This document shows positions 9,233 through 17,979 of a DNA stretch of 64,000 bases, piece by piece (positions within the stretch are counted from its first letter, which is position 1; every line of letters begins with the position of its first letter). Made by a program: the position numbers and the translations under genes. Under the pieces are notes generated by a model. That model was given only the letters and a program-made list of their open reading frames with translations, made no database searches and was not told the DNA's origin. This DNA is from Nissabacter sp. SGAir0207 (GTDB taxonomy: Bacteria > Pseudomonadota > Gammaproteobacteria > Enterobacterales > Enterobacteriaceae), in the NCBI RefSeq assembly GCF_005491205.1, contig NZ_CP028035.1, positions 2,108,001-2,172,000 of the forward strand, written 5' to 3'.

Positions 9233-9251
9233 ATTGCTGCTAAAAAATTTA

Positions 9252-9854
9252 CTACAGCGCGTCCTGAGACGGCTCGGCGCTGGCCAGCGCATCCTTATAG
9301 TGTCTACGGCACACTGACACGTAACGCTCATTGCCGCCAATCACCACCTGCTCGCCCGCCTGCATGGGTCGGCCATTCTGGTCGAGGCGTAATACCCGGT
9401 TGGCTTTGCGGCCACAGTGGCAGATGGTTTTTAACTCCACCAGCTTATCCGCCCAGGCCAGCAAATATTGGCTACCGATGAAGAGTTCACCCAAGAAATC
9501 AGTACGCAAGCCATAACACAATACCGGAATATCCAGGTCATCAACCACATCACACAATTGGTTAACCTGCTCTTTGGTAAGAAATTGGCTCTCATCCAGT
9601 AACACGCAATGTACGGGCTGCTGCACATGCTCCTGGTTAATCATCGCCAATAGATTGGTCTCTGCATTATAGAGTTGCGCTTGCGAAGATAGCCCAATAC
9701 GTGAACTGACTTTGCCGACGCCAAAGCGTTGGTCAATTTCAGCAGTGAATACCAATGTCCGCATCCCTCGCTCCTGATAGTTATAGGAGGATTGCAGCAA
9801 CGCCGTCGATTTACCGGCATTCATTGCGGAATAATAGAAATAGAGTTGAGCCAT
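9252..9854 (-). CDS. tdk: Thymidine kinase
   Basis: Cytoplasmic kinase that phosphorylates thymidine and deoxyuridine with ATP in the pyrimidine salvage pathway. It has 200 aa (205 in E. coli). The P-loop [15 protein letters not shown] is near residues 9-23, the catalytic DESQF segment follows HCVLL, then [13 protein letters not shown] and the zinc-binding cysteines (CHCGRKA and the C-terminal VCRRHY). It is transcribed toward adhE, away from hns, as in E. coli. The C-terminus is slightly shorter than in E. coli. Confidence 0.97.
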   Translation of the reverse strand: MAQLYFYYSAMNAGKSTALLQSSYNYQERGMRTLVFTAEIDQRFGVGKVSSRIGLSSQAQLYNAETNLLAMINQEHVQQPVHCVLLDESQFLTKEQVNQLCDVVDDLDIPVLCYGLRTDFLGELFIGSQYLLAWADKLVELKTICHCGRKANRVLRLDQNGRPMQAGEQVVIGGNERYVSVCRRHYKDALASAEPSQDAL

Positions 9855-10204
9855 ACGCCCTTGCGCTCCCTAACTGGCTTAGCAAAAAAATTGCCGCGAG
9901 TGTAGCACAGCCTCCCTAAGAGATCAGTGGCGATCGCCATAGCCCCTGTGGTGGCAGTAGCGTGAAGTAAATTACCGCAGGCCCGCCCCTTTACACTTTT
10001 CTTACAGAATAGCGCCACGGCCCTGATGTGGCTGGCGATAAATGCCGTGAAATATATTTTGTTATAGTAAGCCATTTAGCGGTTGCCGATTCCTGACAGG
10101 CTTTCTGCACTCTTTTGCTGCGCAATTCCCCGATGTTTACAGGCTCTTTTTTATAAAAATTTAATAATTTCACGAGTAAGATTACCAGAAGTAACTATTG
10201 CCAG
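9855..10204. other. tdk-hns intergenic region
   Basis: About 350 bases between divergent tdk and hns with no supported gene. The half next to hns is AT-rich, as expected for an autoregulated H-NS target. Short open frames on the minus strand here lack ribosome sites and family resemblance. Confidence 0.5.
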
Positions 10205-10233
10205 TTGCAGAAGTTAAGCCCGCCCTCTATTAT
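10205..10233 (+). promoter_or_regulatory. Sigma-70 promoter of hns
   Basis: TTGCAG and TATTAT are separated by exactly 17 bases. The -10 box ends 39 bases before the hns ATG, giving a leader of about 30 bases. The spacing and closeness to consensus are good, but no start site was measured. Confidence 0.65.
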
Positions 10234-10272
10234 TACGCCGAATACCCCATATCATAATTAGAGAGTAGGACA

Positions 10273-10683
10273 ATGAGTGAATCCTTAAAAATTTTAAACA
10301 ACATCCGTACTCTGCGGGCGCAGGCAAGAGAGTGTTCTCTTGAAACGCTGGAAGAGATGCTGGAAAAACTGGATGTTGTTGTTACCGAACGCCGGGAAGA
10401 AGAACAACATGCAGCTGCGGAAAATGAAGAACGTTCCCGCAAATTGCAGCAATACCGCGAAATGTTAATTGCCGACGGTATTGATCCGAATGAGCTGATG
10501 CAAACCATGGCGGCATTGAAGCCTGCTGCGGGTAAAACCAAGCGTGCAGCCCGTCCGGCTAAATATCAGTATCAGGATGAGAACGGTGAAATGCGCACCT
10601 GGACCGGCCAGGGCCGTACTCCAGCGGTGATTAAAAAGGCAATGGATGAAGAAGGCAAATCATTGGATGATTTCCTGCTATAA
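10273..10683 (+). CDS. hns: H-NS, nucleoid-associated global silencer
   Basis: Binds AT-rich DNA, forms filaments and silences horizontally acquired genes. It has 136 aa. The N-terminal oligomerisation domain (1-65) begins [21 protein letters not shown]; a flexible linker (about 80-95) is rich in Ala and Lys; the C-terminal DNA-binding domain has the AT-hook-like loop TWTGQGRTP with QGR at 113-115. The ATG follows GAGAGTAGGACA. Single-gene unit with its own promoter and terminator. Confidence 0.98.
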   Translation: MSESLKILNNIRTLRAQARECSLETLEEMLEKLDVVVTERREEEQHAAAENEERSRKLQQYREMLIADGIDPNELMQTMAALKPAAGKTKRAARPAKYQYQDENGEMRTWTGQGRTPAVIKKAMDEEGKSLDDFLL

Positions 10684-10703
10684 CGTTTTTTCTCCCTCTA
10701 TTT

Positions 10704-10732
10704 AAAATACTCCCGCCTGGGAGTATTTTTTT
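10704..10732 (+). terminator. Intrinsic terminator of hns
   Basis: AAAATACTCCC / GGGAGTATTTTT stem with a 4-base loop ending in a T run, 20 bases after the hns stop. Confidence 0.9.
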
Positions 10733-10769
10733 ATACATTTTATTTACAAAATCCAAACAAATAAGGGAT

Positions 10770-10797
10770 AAAAAAAGAGCGCCGAAGCGCCCTCTTT
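10770..10797 (-). terminator. Intrinsic terminator of the galU-ugd-epimerase operon
   Basis: On the minus strand an 8-bp stem (AGAGGGCGC / GCGCTCTT) closed by a stable TTCG tetraloop is followed by a T run. It lies 14 bases after the epimerase stop. Confidence 0.88.
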
Positions 10798-10810
10798 TGT
10801 TTGCCGATTG

Positions 10811-11815
10811 TTATTGCTGGTAAAATTCCCGATACCACGCAACAAACCGGTTAATTCCCTCGTTAACGCTGGTCTGCGGTTTGAAGCCAATTGCCTCATA
10901 GAGCGCCTGCGTATCCGCGCTGGTTTCCAGCACGTCACCCGGCTGCATCGGCAACAGGTTCTTCCTCGCCTCCATCCCCAGCGCCGCTTCCAACGCCTCG
11001 ATATACTCCATCAGCTTCACGGGTTGGCTGTTGCCGATGTTGTAGACGCGATAAGGGGCAGAACTGGTCGCTGCCGACCCCTGCTCTACCGTCCAATTCG
11101 CATCTGGCTGGGGGATCACATCCTGCAACCGCACAATCGCTTCCGCGATGTCATCGATGTAGGTGAAGTCACGGCGCATCTGGCCGTGGTTATAGACGTC
11201 GATCGCCTCGCCGGCCAGCATGGCACGGGTAAACTTGAACAACGCCATATCCGGGCGGCCCCACGGGCCATACACGGTGAAGAAGCGCAGGCCGGTGGTG
11301 GGCAAGCCATAGAGATGCGAATAAGTATGGGACATCAGCTCATTCGCTTTCTTGGTGGCTGCATAGAGGGAGACCGGATGATCGACAGAATCATCGGTCG
11401 AGAAAGGCATTTTCTGGTTCAGGCCGTAGACCGAACTGGAGGAGGCGTAGAGCAGATGCTCAACCTTATGGTGTCGGCACCCTTCCAGAATATTCAGGTG
11501 CCCCACCAAATTGGCCTCGGCATAGGCATGGGGGTTCTCCAGCGAGTAGCGCACCCCTGCCTGCGCAGCCAGGTGAATCACCCGCTGGAAGCGATGGGTA
11601 GCGAACAGATCCGCCATGCCCTGCCGATCGGCCAGGTCGCACTTAATAAACGTGAAACCTGGCTGCTCCAGTCTGGCCAGGCGCGCCAGCTTTAAATTGA
11701 CGTCATAATAATCATTCAAATTATCGATCCCGACCACCTGATGGCCGGCGGCGAGCAACCGCTCGCTGACGTGATAACCAATAAAACCGGCGGCGCCTGT
11801 TACCAGAAATTTCAT
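10811..11815 (-). CDS. UDP-glucuronate 4-epimerase (NAD-dependent epimerase)
   Basis: Extended short-chain dehydrogenase, 334 aa, predicted to interconvert UDP-glucuronate and UDP-galacturonate in the cytoplasm for surface polysaccharide or LPS building. Visible features are the NAD-binding G7-A-A-G-F-I-G13, the SSSSVYG strand, the catalytic Y151-x3-K155 (YAATK) and the FFTVYGPWGRPDMALFKF segment, all typical of CapI/Gla-type UDP-GlcA epimerases. It is 9 bases downstream of ugd, whose product is its expected substrate, which supports this over a GalE-type assignment. The name used for relatives varies, so no symbol is given. Confidence 0.87.
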   Translation of the reverse strand: MKFLVTGAAGFIGYHVSERLLAAGHQVVGIDNLNDYYDVNLKLARLARLEQPGFTFIKCDLADRQGMADLFATHRFQRVIHLAAQAGVRYSLENPHAYAEANLVGHLNILEGCRHHKVEHLLYASSSSVYGLNQKMPFSTDDSVDHPVSLYAATKKANELMSHTYSHLYGLPTTGLRFFTVYGPWGRPDMALFKFTRAMLAGEAIDVYNHGQMRRDFTYIDDIAEAIVRLQDVIPQPDANWTVEQGSAATSSAPYRVYNIGNSQPVKLMEYIEALEAALGMEARKNLLPMQPGDVLETSADTQALYEAIGFKPQTSVNEGINRFVAWYREFYQQ

Positions 11816-11824
11816 ACCTACCTC

Positions 11825-13168
11825 TTAATCATGCACTTGCACCGAGGCGCCACGGCCGATGCCGTAGTAGGTGAAACCACGCTTGGCCAGACGCTCCGGA
11901 TCGTAAAGGTTACGCCCATCAAAGATGATCGGCTGCTTCAGCGACGCCTTGATCACATCAAAGTCAGGGGCGCGGAAGTTTTTCCATTCGGTACAAATTA
12001 CCAGTGCATCAGCGCCTTGCAAAGCAGCTTCTTTGGTGCCCATCAATTTCAGTGCGTCAGTGTGGCCATAGATGCGCTGGGTTTCGTCCATCGCTTCCGG
12101 GTCGAACGCCTGAATTTTTGCGCCAGCGGCCCACAGGGTTTCCATCAGCACACGGCTGGAGGCTTCACGCATGTCATCCGTGTTCGGCTTGAAGGAGAGG
12201 CCCCACAGCGCGAAGGTTTTGCCTTCCAGGTTCTCGCCAAACTCACGTTTGATGAACTGGGTCAGCTTGTATTTCTGCTGGTAGTTGACCTGCTCTACCG
12301 CCTGCAGCAGTTTCGGCTGGTAGCCAATCTGCTCGGAGGTGCGGATCAGCGCCTGCACATCTTTCGGGAAGCAGGAGCCACCGTAGCCGCAGCCCGGATA
12401 GATGAAGTGATAGCCAATACGGGAGTCAGAACCGATGCCCTGACGCACTTTCTCGATGTCCGCGCCCAGGATCTCCGCCAGGTTGGCGATTTCGTTCATG
12501 AAGCTGATTTTGGTCGCCAGCATACAGTTAGCGGCATATTTGGTCAGCTCGGCACTGCGCACATCCATCATGATCATGCGATCGTGATTGCGGTTGAACG
12601 GCTCGTACAGCTCGCGGATCGGCTCAATGACGTCCGGGTTGTCAGTACCGATAACGATACGTTCCGGGCGCATACAGTCTGCCACCGCCGCGCCCTCTTT
12701 GAGGAACTCCGGGTTGGAGACCACGTCAAAGGCATACTCTTCGCCACGCTGGCGCAGGGTTTCTGCCATGACGGCACGCACTTTGTCCGCGGTGCCGACC
12801 GGCACGGTAGACTTGTCGATCACCACTTTGCGATCGGTCATGTGCTGGGCGATGGTACGGGCCACGGCAGTAACGTACTTCAGGTCAGCGGAGCCATCTT
12901 CGTCCGGCGGGGTGCCGACGGCGATGAACTGCATGATGCCATGCGCCACGCCTTGGGCGGCGTCAGTGGTAAAGGTCAGGCGGCCCGCTTCATAGTTCTG
13001 TTGAACCAGCGGGGTCAGGCCCGGCTCATAAATGGGGATAATGCCCTTTTTCAGGTTCTCGACCTTGCGCTCATCCACATCCACACACAGGACATCGTGA
13101 CCAACTTCAGCTAGGACGGCGGCTTGCACCAGGCCGACATAACCAATACCAAAAACTGTTACTTTCAT
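11825..13168 (-). CDS. ugd: UDP-glucose 6-dehydrogenase
   Basis: Oxidises UDP-glucose to UDP-glucuronate with two NAD+. It has 447 aa. The N-terminal Rossmann motif GIGYVGL starts at residue 7. NPEFLKEG near 152-159 and the catalytic Cys266 in GGSCFPKDV are present, followed by the C-terminal substrate-binding domain ([13 protein letters not shown] and FDGRNLYDP). At 447 aa it is the longer Ugd type rather than the 388-aa E. coli form. It lies 39 bases after galU and 9 before the epimerase, so three consecutive steps are encoded in order. Confidence 0.96.
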   Translation of the reverse strand: MKVTVFGIGYVGLVQAAVLAEVGHDVLCVDVDERKVENLKKGIIPIYEPGLTPLVQQNYEAGRLTFTTDAAQGVAHGIMQFIAVGTPPDEDGSADLKYVTAVARTIAQHMTDRKVVIDKSTVPVGTADKVRAVMAETLRQRGEEYAFDVVSNPEFLKEGAAVADCMRPERIVIGTDNPDVIEPIRELYEPFNRNHDRMIMMDVRSAELTKYAANCMLATKISFMNEIANLAEILGADIEKVRQGIGSDSRIGYHFIYPGCGYGGSCFPKDVQALIRTSEQIGYQPKLLQAVEQVNYQQKYKLTQFIKREFGENLEGKTFALWGLSFKPNTDDMREASSRVLMETLWAAGAKIQAFDPEAMDETQRIYGHTDALKLMGTKEAALQGADALVICTEWKNFRAPDFDVIKASLKQPIIFDGRNLYDPERLAKRGFTYYGIGRGASVQVHD

Positions 13169-13207
13169 AGGAAAATCCTAGTTTTTAAAATTGAAAAAAA
13201 AGAGGTG

Positions 13208-14143
13208 TCAGGCGTGCTTGGCGGCCTGGGCTTCGTCCTGCTTGACGAACTCGGCTACCCACTCACTGAATGCTTTGCCCAAACCCTGGTGGCGCATGCC
13301 GTACTCGACGAACGCCTGCATGTAGCCCAGTTTGTTGCCACAGTCGTGGCTCACGCCCTGCAGGTGGAACGCTTCAACCGTCTCTTTGTCCATCAGCGTG
13401 GCGATGGCATCAGTCAGTTGAATTTCGTCCCCTGCGCCGGGTTGGGTCTTGGCCAGCAGCGGCCAGATTTCGGCGGAGAGCACATAACGGCCCACGACCG
13501 CCAGGTTGGAAGGCGCGGCATCCACGGCCGGTTTCTCGACCATGCCGACCATCGCGACGCTCTCACCGGCCGCCAGCGGCTGGCCCTGGCAGTCCGCCAC
13601 GCCATAGCTGGAGACCTCTTGTTCCGGCACCGGCTCAACCAGAATCTGGCTGTGGCCGCTCTCATCAAAGCGGGCCAGCATGGCGGCCAGGTTCTCTTTG
13701 CGCAGGTCAGCGCTGTACTCGTCCAGGATCACGTCCGGCAGCACCACGGCCACCGGCTCATCACCCACCAGCGGCTGGGCGCACAGGATAGCGTGGCCCA
13801 GGCCCTTCGCTTCGCCCTGGCGAATCTGCATGATGGTGACATGTTTCGGACAGATGGCCTGAACCTCTTCCAGCAGCTGGCGCTTGACGCGTTTTTCCAG
13901 CATCGCTTCCAGCTCAAAGCTGGTATCGAAATGGTTCTCAATGGAGTTTTTAGAGGAGTGGGTCACCAGGATGATCTCCTGGATGCCTGCGGCGATGCAC
14001 TCATTGACCACATACTGGATCAGCGGTTTGTCTACCAGCGGCAACATCTCTTTAGGAATCGCTTTTGTAGCAGGCAGCATTCGCGTCCCAAGCCCCGCCA
14101 CAGGTATCACAGCCTTTTTTACTTTTCTATTTGGTGCAGACAT
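13208..14143 (-). CDS. galU: UTP-glucose-1-phosphate uridylyltransferase
   Basis: Makes UDP-glucose from UTP and glucose-1-phosphate, the donor for LPS core, galactose metabolism, trehalose and, here, Ugd. It has 311 aa (302 in E. coli) and begins [19 protein letters not shown]. The nucleotidyl-transferase signature [17 protein letters not shown] is at about 17-33; [29 protein letters not shown] and the substrate-binding [12 protein letters not shown] follow. The C-terminus is alanine-rich and a little longer than usual. First gene of a minus-strand operon with ugd and the epimerase. Confidence 0.97.
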   Translation of the reverse strand: MSAPNRKVKKAVIPVAGLGTRMLPATKAIPKEMLPLVDKPLIQYVVNECIAAGIQEIILVTHSSKNSIENHFDTSFELEAMLEKRVKRQLLEEVQAICPKHVTIMQIRQGEAKGLGHAILCAQPLVGDEPVAVVLPDVILDEYSADLRKENLAAMLARFDESGHSQILVEPVPEQEVSSYGVADCQGQPLAAGESVAMVGMVEKPAVDAAPSNLAVVGRYVLSAEIWPLLAKTQPGAGDEIQLTDAIATLMDKETVEAFHLQGVSHDCGNKLGYMQAFVEYGMRHQGLGKAFSEWVAEFVKQDEAQAAKHA

Positions 14144-14334
14144 TGACTATCTCTCTCTTGCCTCGTTCATTTAATGAACATTAGCGGGTTCACCCTAAAT
14201 TAGCGGATTTGAGTATACCACCTTCATTCGGGCGCGCTTATTTCATCGTGAGGTTTGAGAAAAATTAAGAAAATTACCTAATAAGGGGGATCCGCATTAT
14301 ATTGAATAGGGTTAATTAATGAATAAAACCGGAT

Positions 14335-14370
14335 GAAAAACCGCTGACCCCAGATTAATCTGAAGTCAGC
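14335..14370 (-). terminator. Intrinsic terminator of rssB overlapping its stop
   Basis: On the minus strand GCTGAC and GTCAGC enclose an inner CAGATT / AATCTG pairing, followed by GG and a T5 run. The stem includes the last rssB codons. Confidence 0.75.
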
Positions 14371-15368
14371 ATCAGGCGCAGACGCCCGCCCGCGCCCCAT
14401 ACCTGGCACTGCCAGGCGGTACAACGCTGGGAAATTTGGTTCGAGTAGGTTGCGCCCAGTGTACCGAGTGGTACGCCATTACTGAGCTGAATCTGATTTT
14501 CACCCGTATTGACCGTGGCATGCAGACCTGCGGAGACTAATATTAAATTTTTATGTTCCGCATGATAATAACCCAGCAGCAGCGGGAATTGCCCCTCCAG
14601 GTGTGCCTGTTTTAATAGCTGATTCACCTGTTTTAAAATAGTGGACATTTGCGGCAAGCGCTGGCGTTGATTGGTTAAATGGTCACGCAGCAACCCGTTG
14701 AATATGGCACGCAGCAATAATGCCGCCAATACCCCATTCTCCCCCGCACGAGTGACATCCAGACAATAGAATGCCAGATCGTTGGGCGAGAGCGCGGCAA
14801 TATCCAGCACCAGCCCCGGGTGCTCCGCCATCGTCAGCTGGCGGTAGTTGATGCGGCAACGCGCCAACACCTGCTGCACCGGCGGCTGCAACTGTTTGAG
14901 CAGCTTGGCCGCTTGGGTTGGATCCTGGCACAGGGCCGACCAATCCTGAATTAGGTCGTTTCCCTCCATCGCCTGCGAGGTGAACATGTTGGGATAGAGC
15001 AACGCCAGCAACGCCTCGCGCAGCCGGTTGAGGTCGGTAAGCGGTTTCAGCAACACATCTTCCACACCCAGACGCAACACTCTGGCGACATCGCTCATGT
15101 TGTCCGTCGCGGAGATCACCAGTACCGGGATCTTGTTGCCTTGCAGGCGCAGGTTCTCAACAAACTCGATGCCATCCATCTCAGGCATGGCCAAATCGCA
15201 CAGGATCAGGTCAGGGACAATCTCCTCTACCGCAGATAATGCTTCCAGTCCATTCTCCGCCTCACTGGTGGTGGCCCCCAGTGTTTTTAGGTAGCCGACA
15301 AGCACTGAGCGAAAAACGGCTTCGTCTTCCACTATCAAGATATGTTTGCTTGTTAACGGTTTATCCAT
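14355..15368 (-). CDS. rssB: RssB, sigma-S degradation adaptor / response regulator
   Basis: Delivers the stress sigma factor RpoS to the ClpXP protease. It has 337 aa, the same length as in E. coli. The N-terminal receiver domain has the phosphorylatable Asp58 in LILCDLAMPEMDG, with VISATDN and the conserved Lys in DVLLKPLTDLNRL. The C-terminal half is an inactive PP2C-like domain (ELQ-PPVQQV, GLVLDIAALSPNDLAFYCLDVTRAGENG). It has its own terminator. The usual upstream partner rssA is not present; divergent ychJ follows instead. Confidence 0.95.
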   Translation of the reverse strand: MDKPLTSKHILIVEDEAVFRSVLVGYLKTLGATTSEAENGLEALSAVEEIVPDLILCDLAMPEMDGIEFVENLRLQGNKIPVLVISATDNMSDVARVLRLGVEDVLLKPLTDLNRLREALLALLYPNMFTSQAMEGNDLIQDWSALCQDPTQAAKLLKQLQPPVQQVLARCRINYRQLTMAEHPGLVLDIAALSPNDLAFYCLDVTRAGENGVLAALLLRAIFNGLLRDHLTNQRQRLPQMSTILKQVNQLLKQAHLEGQFPLLLGYYHAEHKNLILVSAGLHATVNTGENQIQLSNGVPLGTLGATYSNQISQRCTAWQCQVWGAGGRLRLMLTSD

Positions 15369-15719
15369 CTGGCCCCCTCACTGACTCCTCTCTAATAGTG
15401 GCCTAAAAAACGGTTTTTTTCCTGTCGGATGTAAAACCGGTGCACCAAACTGGTGAACCTGCCCCCGTCATCCGGGCGCGTTAGCCCCGGTAAACAGGTG
15501 ACGCAAAGGTTAACCGGCGCACCATTGACCACAATATATCGCTCGCGATCGTACCCAATGTTCCTGCCAAGGTAAACGCTTGCATACATCTGCCAGCAGA
15601 CAAAAGCGCACAGCCCCCCTCTCCCGCATTGTCAGCCGGCAAGATTGTTAGGTAACATAGTCTCCCTGCCAGATTCAAGTGCGCTGATGCACCAACCAGT
15701 TGTTAAATCAGGAGTCATT
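15369..15719. other. rssB-ychJ divergent intergenic region
   Basis: About 350 bases with no supported gene. In E. coli the patatin-like gene rssA sits here, upstream of rssB; nothing resembling it remains. Promoters for rssB and ychJ are expected here but none was clear enough to mark. Confidence 0.5.
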
Positions 15720-16184
15720 GTGTCCGAGACCTGCCCTTGCGGAAGCGGTTCAGCTTACGCCCTGTGCTGCCAGCCCTACCATACGGGCGCCAAGCCAGCC
15801 CCGACCCCGGTGGCCCTGATGCGCTCACGCTATACTGCCTATGTGCTGGGCGATGTGGAGTATCTGCTGGCCAGTTGGCACCCGGCGTGCCAGGCGCAAC
15901 AGTGGCGCGACAGTCTGGTGCAGAGCGCGGCAGAGACGTGCTGGCTGGGGCTGCATATCCTGGAGGAGGCGCCCGGCGCGCAGCCTGACGAGGGGTATGT
16001 GGAGTTCGCCGCCCGTTTCAGCGACGGCCCGGCAGCCCCGGTACAGCTGCTGCATGAGCGTTCACGCTTTCTTCGTGTAAATGAACGCTGGTACTATAGG
16101 GACGGAGTCCACCTGCAGAGCGGCCGTAATGACGCCTGCCCTTGCGGGTCGGGCAAAAAATATAAAAAGTGTTGCGGACGATAA
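15720..16184 (+). CDS. ychJ: YchJ, SEC-C motif protein
   Basis: Small cytoplasmic protein of the UPF0225 family, 154 aa (152 in E. coli). The function is unknown. It carries two SEC-C zinc-binding motifs, one at each end: CPCGSGSAYALCC at the N-terminus and CPCGSGKKYKKCC at the extreme C-terminus. Between them is the conserved core LMRSRYTAYVLGDVEYLL...WLGLHIL...RSRFLRVNERWYY. The GTG at 15720 is chosen because AGGAG lies 5-9 bases before it and it reproduces the family's short N-terminus; upstream ATGs would add unrelated residues. It precedes purU by 64 bases. Confidence 0.9.
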   Translation: MSETCPCGSGSAYALCCQPYHTGAKPAPTPVALMRSRYTAYVLGDVEYLLASWHPACQAQQWRDSLVQSAAETCWLGLHILEEAPGAQPDEGYVEFAARFSDGPAAPVQLLHERSRFLRVNERWYYRDGVHLQSGRNDACPCGSGKKYKKCCGR

Positions 16185-16248
16185 TCCAGAACATTCCGAT
16201 CGTTCAGCAGCGCTCACAACATCGCAAACGCAACAGGATTAACCCCCG

Positions 16249-17097
16249 ATGTCACATCAGCACGTACAACGTAAAATTTTGCGCACCATCTGCCCGGACG
16301 CCAAGGGCCTGATCGCCAAGATCACCAACATCTGTTACAAGCATGAGCTGAACATCGTGCAGAACAATGAGTATGTTGATCACCGTACTGGCCGTTTCTT
16401 TATGCGCACCGAGCTGGAGGGAATTTTCAACGATCACACCCTGCTGGCCGATCTGGACAGCGCCCTGCCAGCCGGTTCCGTCCGTGAGCTGCACAGCGCT
16501 GGCCGCCGCCGCATTGTGGTGCTGGTGACCAAAGAGGCGCACTGTCTGGGCGACCTGTTGATGAAGAGCGCCTACGGCGGGTTGGATGTGGAGATTGCCG
16601 CGGTTATCGGTAACCATGACACGCTGCAAACTCTGGTGGAGCGTTTTGACATTCCTTTCCATCTGGTGAGCCACGAGGGACTGACGCGCGAGCAGCATGA
16701 TACCCAGCTGGTTGCGCAGATTGACCAGTACCAGCCGGACTACGTGGTGCTGGCGAAGTACATGCGCGTCCTGACGCCGGAGTTCGTGCGCCACTACCCG
16801 AATCAGGTGATCAACATCCACCACTCCTTCCTGCCGGCCTTTATCGGCGCACGCCCGTACCATCAGGCTTATGAGCGTGGCGTGAAGATCATTGGTGCCA
16901 CTGCGCACTATGTGAATGATAATTTGGATGAAGGCCCGATCATCATGCAGGATGTGATTCACGTCGATCACACCTACACGGCAGATGACATGATGCGCGC
17001 TGGCCGTGACGTCGAGAAAAACGTTCTGAGTCGTGCCCTGTTCAAGGTGCTGGCGCAGCGCGTCTTTGTCTACGGCAACCGTACAGTTATCCTGTAA
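16249..17097 (+). CDS. purU: Formyltetrahydrofolate deformylase
   Basis: Hydrolyses 10-formyl-THF to formate and THF; the formate feeds PurT in purine synthesis and the one-carbon pool is balanced. It has 282 aa. An N-terminal ACT regulatory domain (about 8-85, RTICPDAKGLIAKITNICYKH) is followed by a formyltransferase-type catalytic domain with VINIHHSFLPAFIGARPY and HYVNDNLDEGPII, which carries the conserved catalytic Asn/His/Asp residues. The order ychJ-purU-tRNA-Tyr is as in E. coli. Confidence 0.96.
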   Translation: MSHQHVQRKILRTICPDAKGLIAKITNICYKHELNIVQNNEYVDHRTGRFFMRTELEGIFNDHTLLADLDSALPAGSVRELHSAGRRRIVVLVTKEAHCLGDLLMKSAYGGLDVEIAAVIGNHDTLQTLVERFDIPFHLVSHEGLTREQHDTQLVAQIDQYQPDYVVLAKYMRVLTPEFVRHYPNQVINIHHSFLPAFIGARPYHQAYERGVKIIGATAHYVNDNLDEGPIIMQDVIHVDHTYTADDMMRAGRDVEKNVLSRALFKVLAQRVFVYGNRTVIL

Positions 17098-17183
17098 TGG
17101 CCGTGCCGGGCGTTGAAAAAGCTGAAGAATGCAGCGCCTGGGGCAAAAAACCGACAAACGATTCATTTTCTTCATTTTAAGGC

Positions 17184-17211
17184 TTTACAGGGGCGGTTCA
17201 TTTGATATGAT
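17184..17211 (+). promoter_or_regulatory. tRNA-Tyr operon promoter (stringent type)
   Basis: TTTACA and TATGAT are spaced 16 bases apart, followed by a GC-rich discriminator (GCGCCCCGC). This closely resembles the tyrT promoter of E. coli, where the discriminator makes transcription sensitive to ppGpp. The first tRNA begins about 34 bases after the discriminator start. Confidence 0.85.
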
Positions 17212-17251
17212 GCGCCCCGCTTACCGCGATAGAGCAGTAAGCAAGGCCAGT

Positions 17252-17336
<85 letters not shown>

Positions 17337-17439
17337 CTTTCGATATCAGCGATGATATCAACACTCAGAGCCGCCAATAGCCAGGCAGTTTTGAGGAGGG
17401 AGAAATCCTTCATACAATTCGCAAATCCACGAATTTCGT

Positions 17440-17524
<85 letters not shown>

Positions 17525-17697
17525 TCCTTTCTGATATTTCCCTACGTTGACTCAAGCATATAAGCTGTATAGATCTTCCCAATGGGGAAGGACGAGAACC
17601 TTCGACCAAGGTTCGAGCGAGCAGCGCGAGCAACGTTGCGCAGCAACGGCCCGCAGGGCGAGCCGCGTAGCGGCGAGTTATCCTTCCCCCACCACCA
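17525..17697 (+). repeat. tRNA-Tyr-derived tandem repeat, unit 1 (173 bp)
   Basis: The unit begins right after the second tRNA-Tyr CCA and ends with an 18-base copy of the tRNA-Tyr 3' end (ATCCTTCCCCCACCACCA, 17680-17697). Just upstream the T-arm 5' half (GGTTCGA, 17610-17616) is also present, but 63 GC-rich bases (17617-17679) split the T loop. The arrangement parallels the 178-bp repeats after tyrT in E. coli, which yield the rtT RNA and also contain a tRNA-Tyr 3' segment. The role here is unknown. Confidence 0.88.
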
Positions 17698-17870
17698 TCC
17701 TTTCTGAAATCGCCTTAATCTTGTTTAAACACTGATGCTTCCTGTGTCTTCCCAATGGGGAAGGACGAGAACCTTCAACCAAGGTTCGAGCGAGCAGCGC
17801 GAGCAACGTTGCGCAGCAACGGCCCGCAGGGCGAGCCGCGTAGCGGCGAGTTATCCTTCCCCCACCACCA
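17698..17870 (+). repeat. tRNA-Tyr-derived tandem repeat, unit 2 (173 bp)
   Basis: Exactly 173 bp, like unit 1. The last 122 bases are nearly identical to unit 1 (one clear change, TTCGACC to TTCAACC), including the 63-base T-loop insert at 17790-17852. The first 11 bases match, but the next 40 are unrelated to unit 1 while keeping the same length. Confidence 0.88.
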
Positions 17871-17925
17871 TCCTTTCTGATATTTCTCTACGTTGATTCA
17901 AACATATAAGCTGCATAGAACTTCC
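17871..17925 (+). repeat. Third, truncated tRNA-Tyr repeat unit
   Basis: The first ~55 bases of a third unit. Its 40-base variable part is close to that of unit 1 (differing at a few positions) and unlike unit 2. It stops at CTTCC and runs into inverted repeats (17928-17934 with 17943-17949, and a CCCTG/CAGGG stem after that) which may end the tRNA transcript. Confidence 0.78.
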
Positions 17926-17979
17926 TGACAGACGGTTACCCTCGTCTGTAAGCCCCCTGCCCGTTGGACAGGGAGACAC

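Noticed and set aside
10808..13114. Long open frames on the plus strand opposite the epimerase and ugd genes (up to 457 codons)
   Set aside because: They mirror strongly supported enzymes in a GC-rich, codon-biased stretch, have no ribosome sites and give low-complexity His/Arg/Gln/Val-rich products.
17547..17735. 62-codon frame across the tRNA-Tyr repeats, arginine-rich and reminiscent of the protamine-like Tpr idea in E. coli
   Set aside because: No ribosome site, and the frame is simply open through the repeat; evidence that it is translated is lacking, so only the repeat is annotated.
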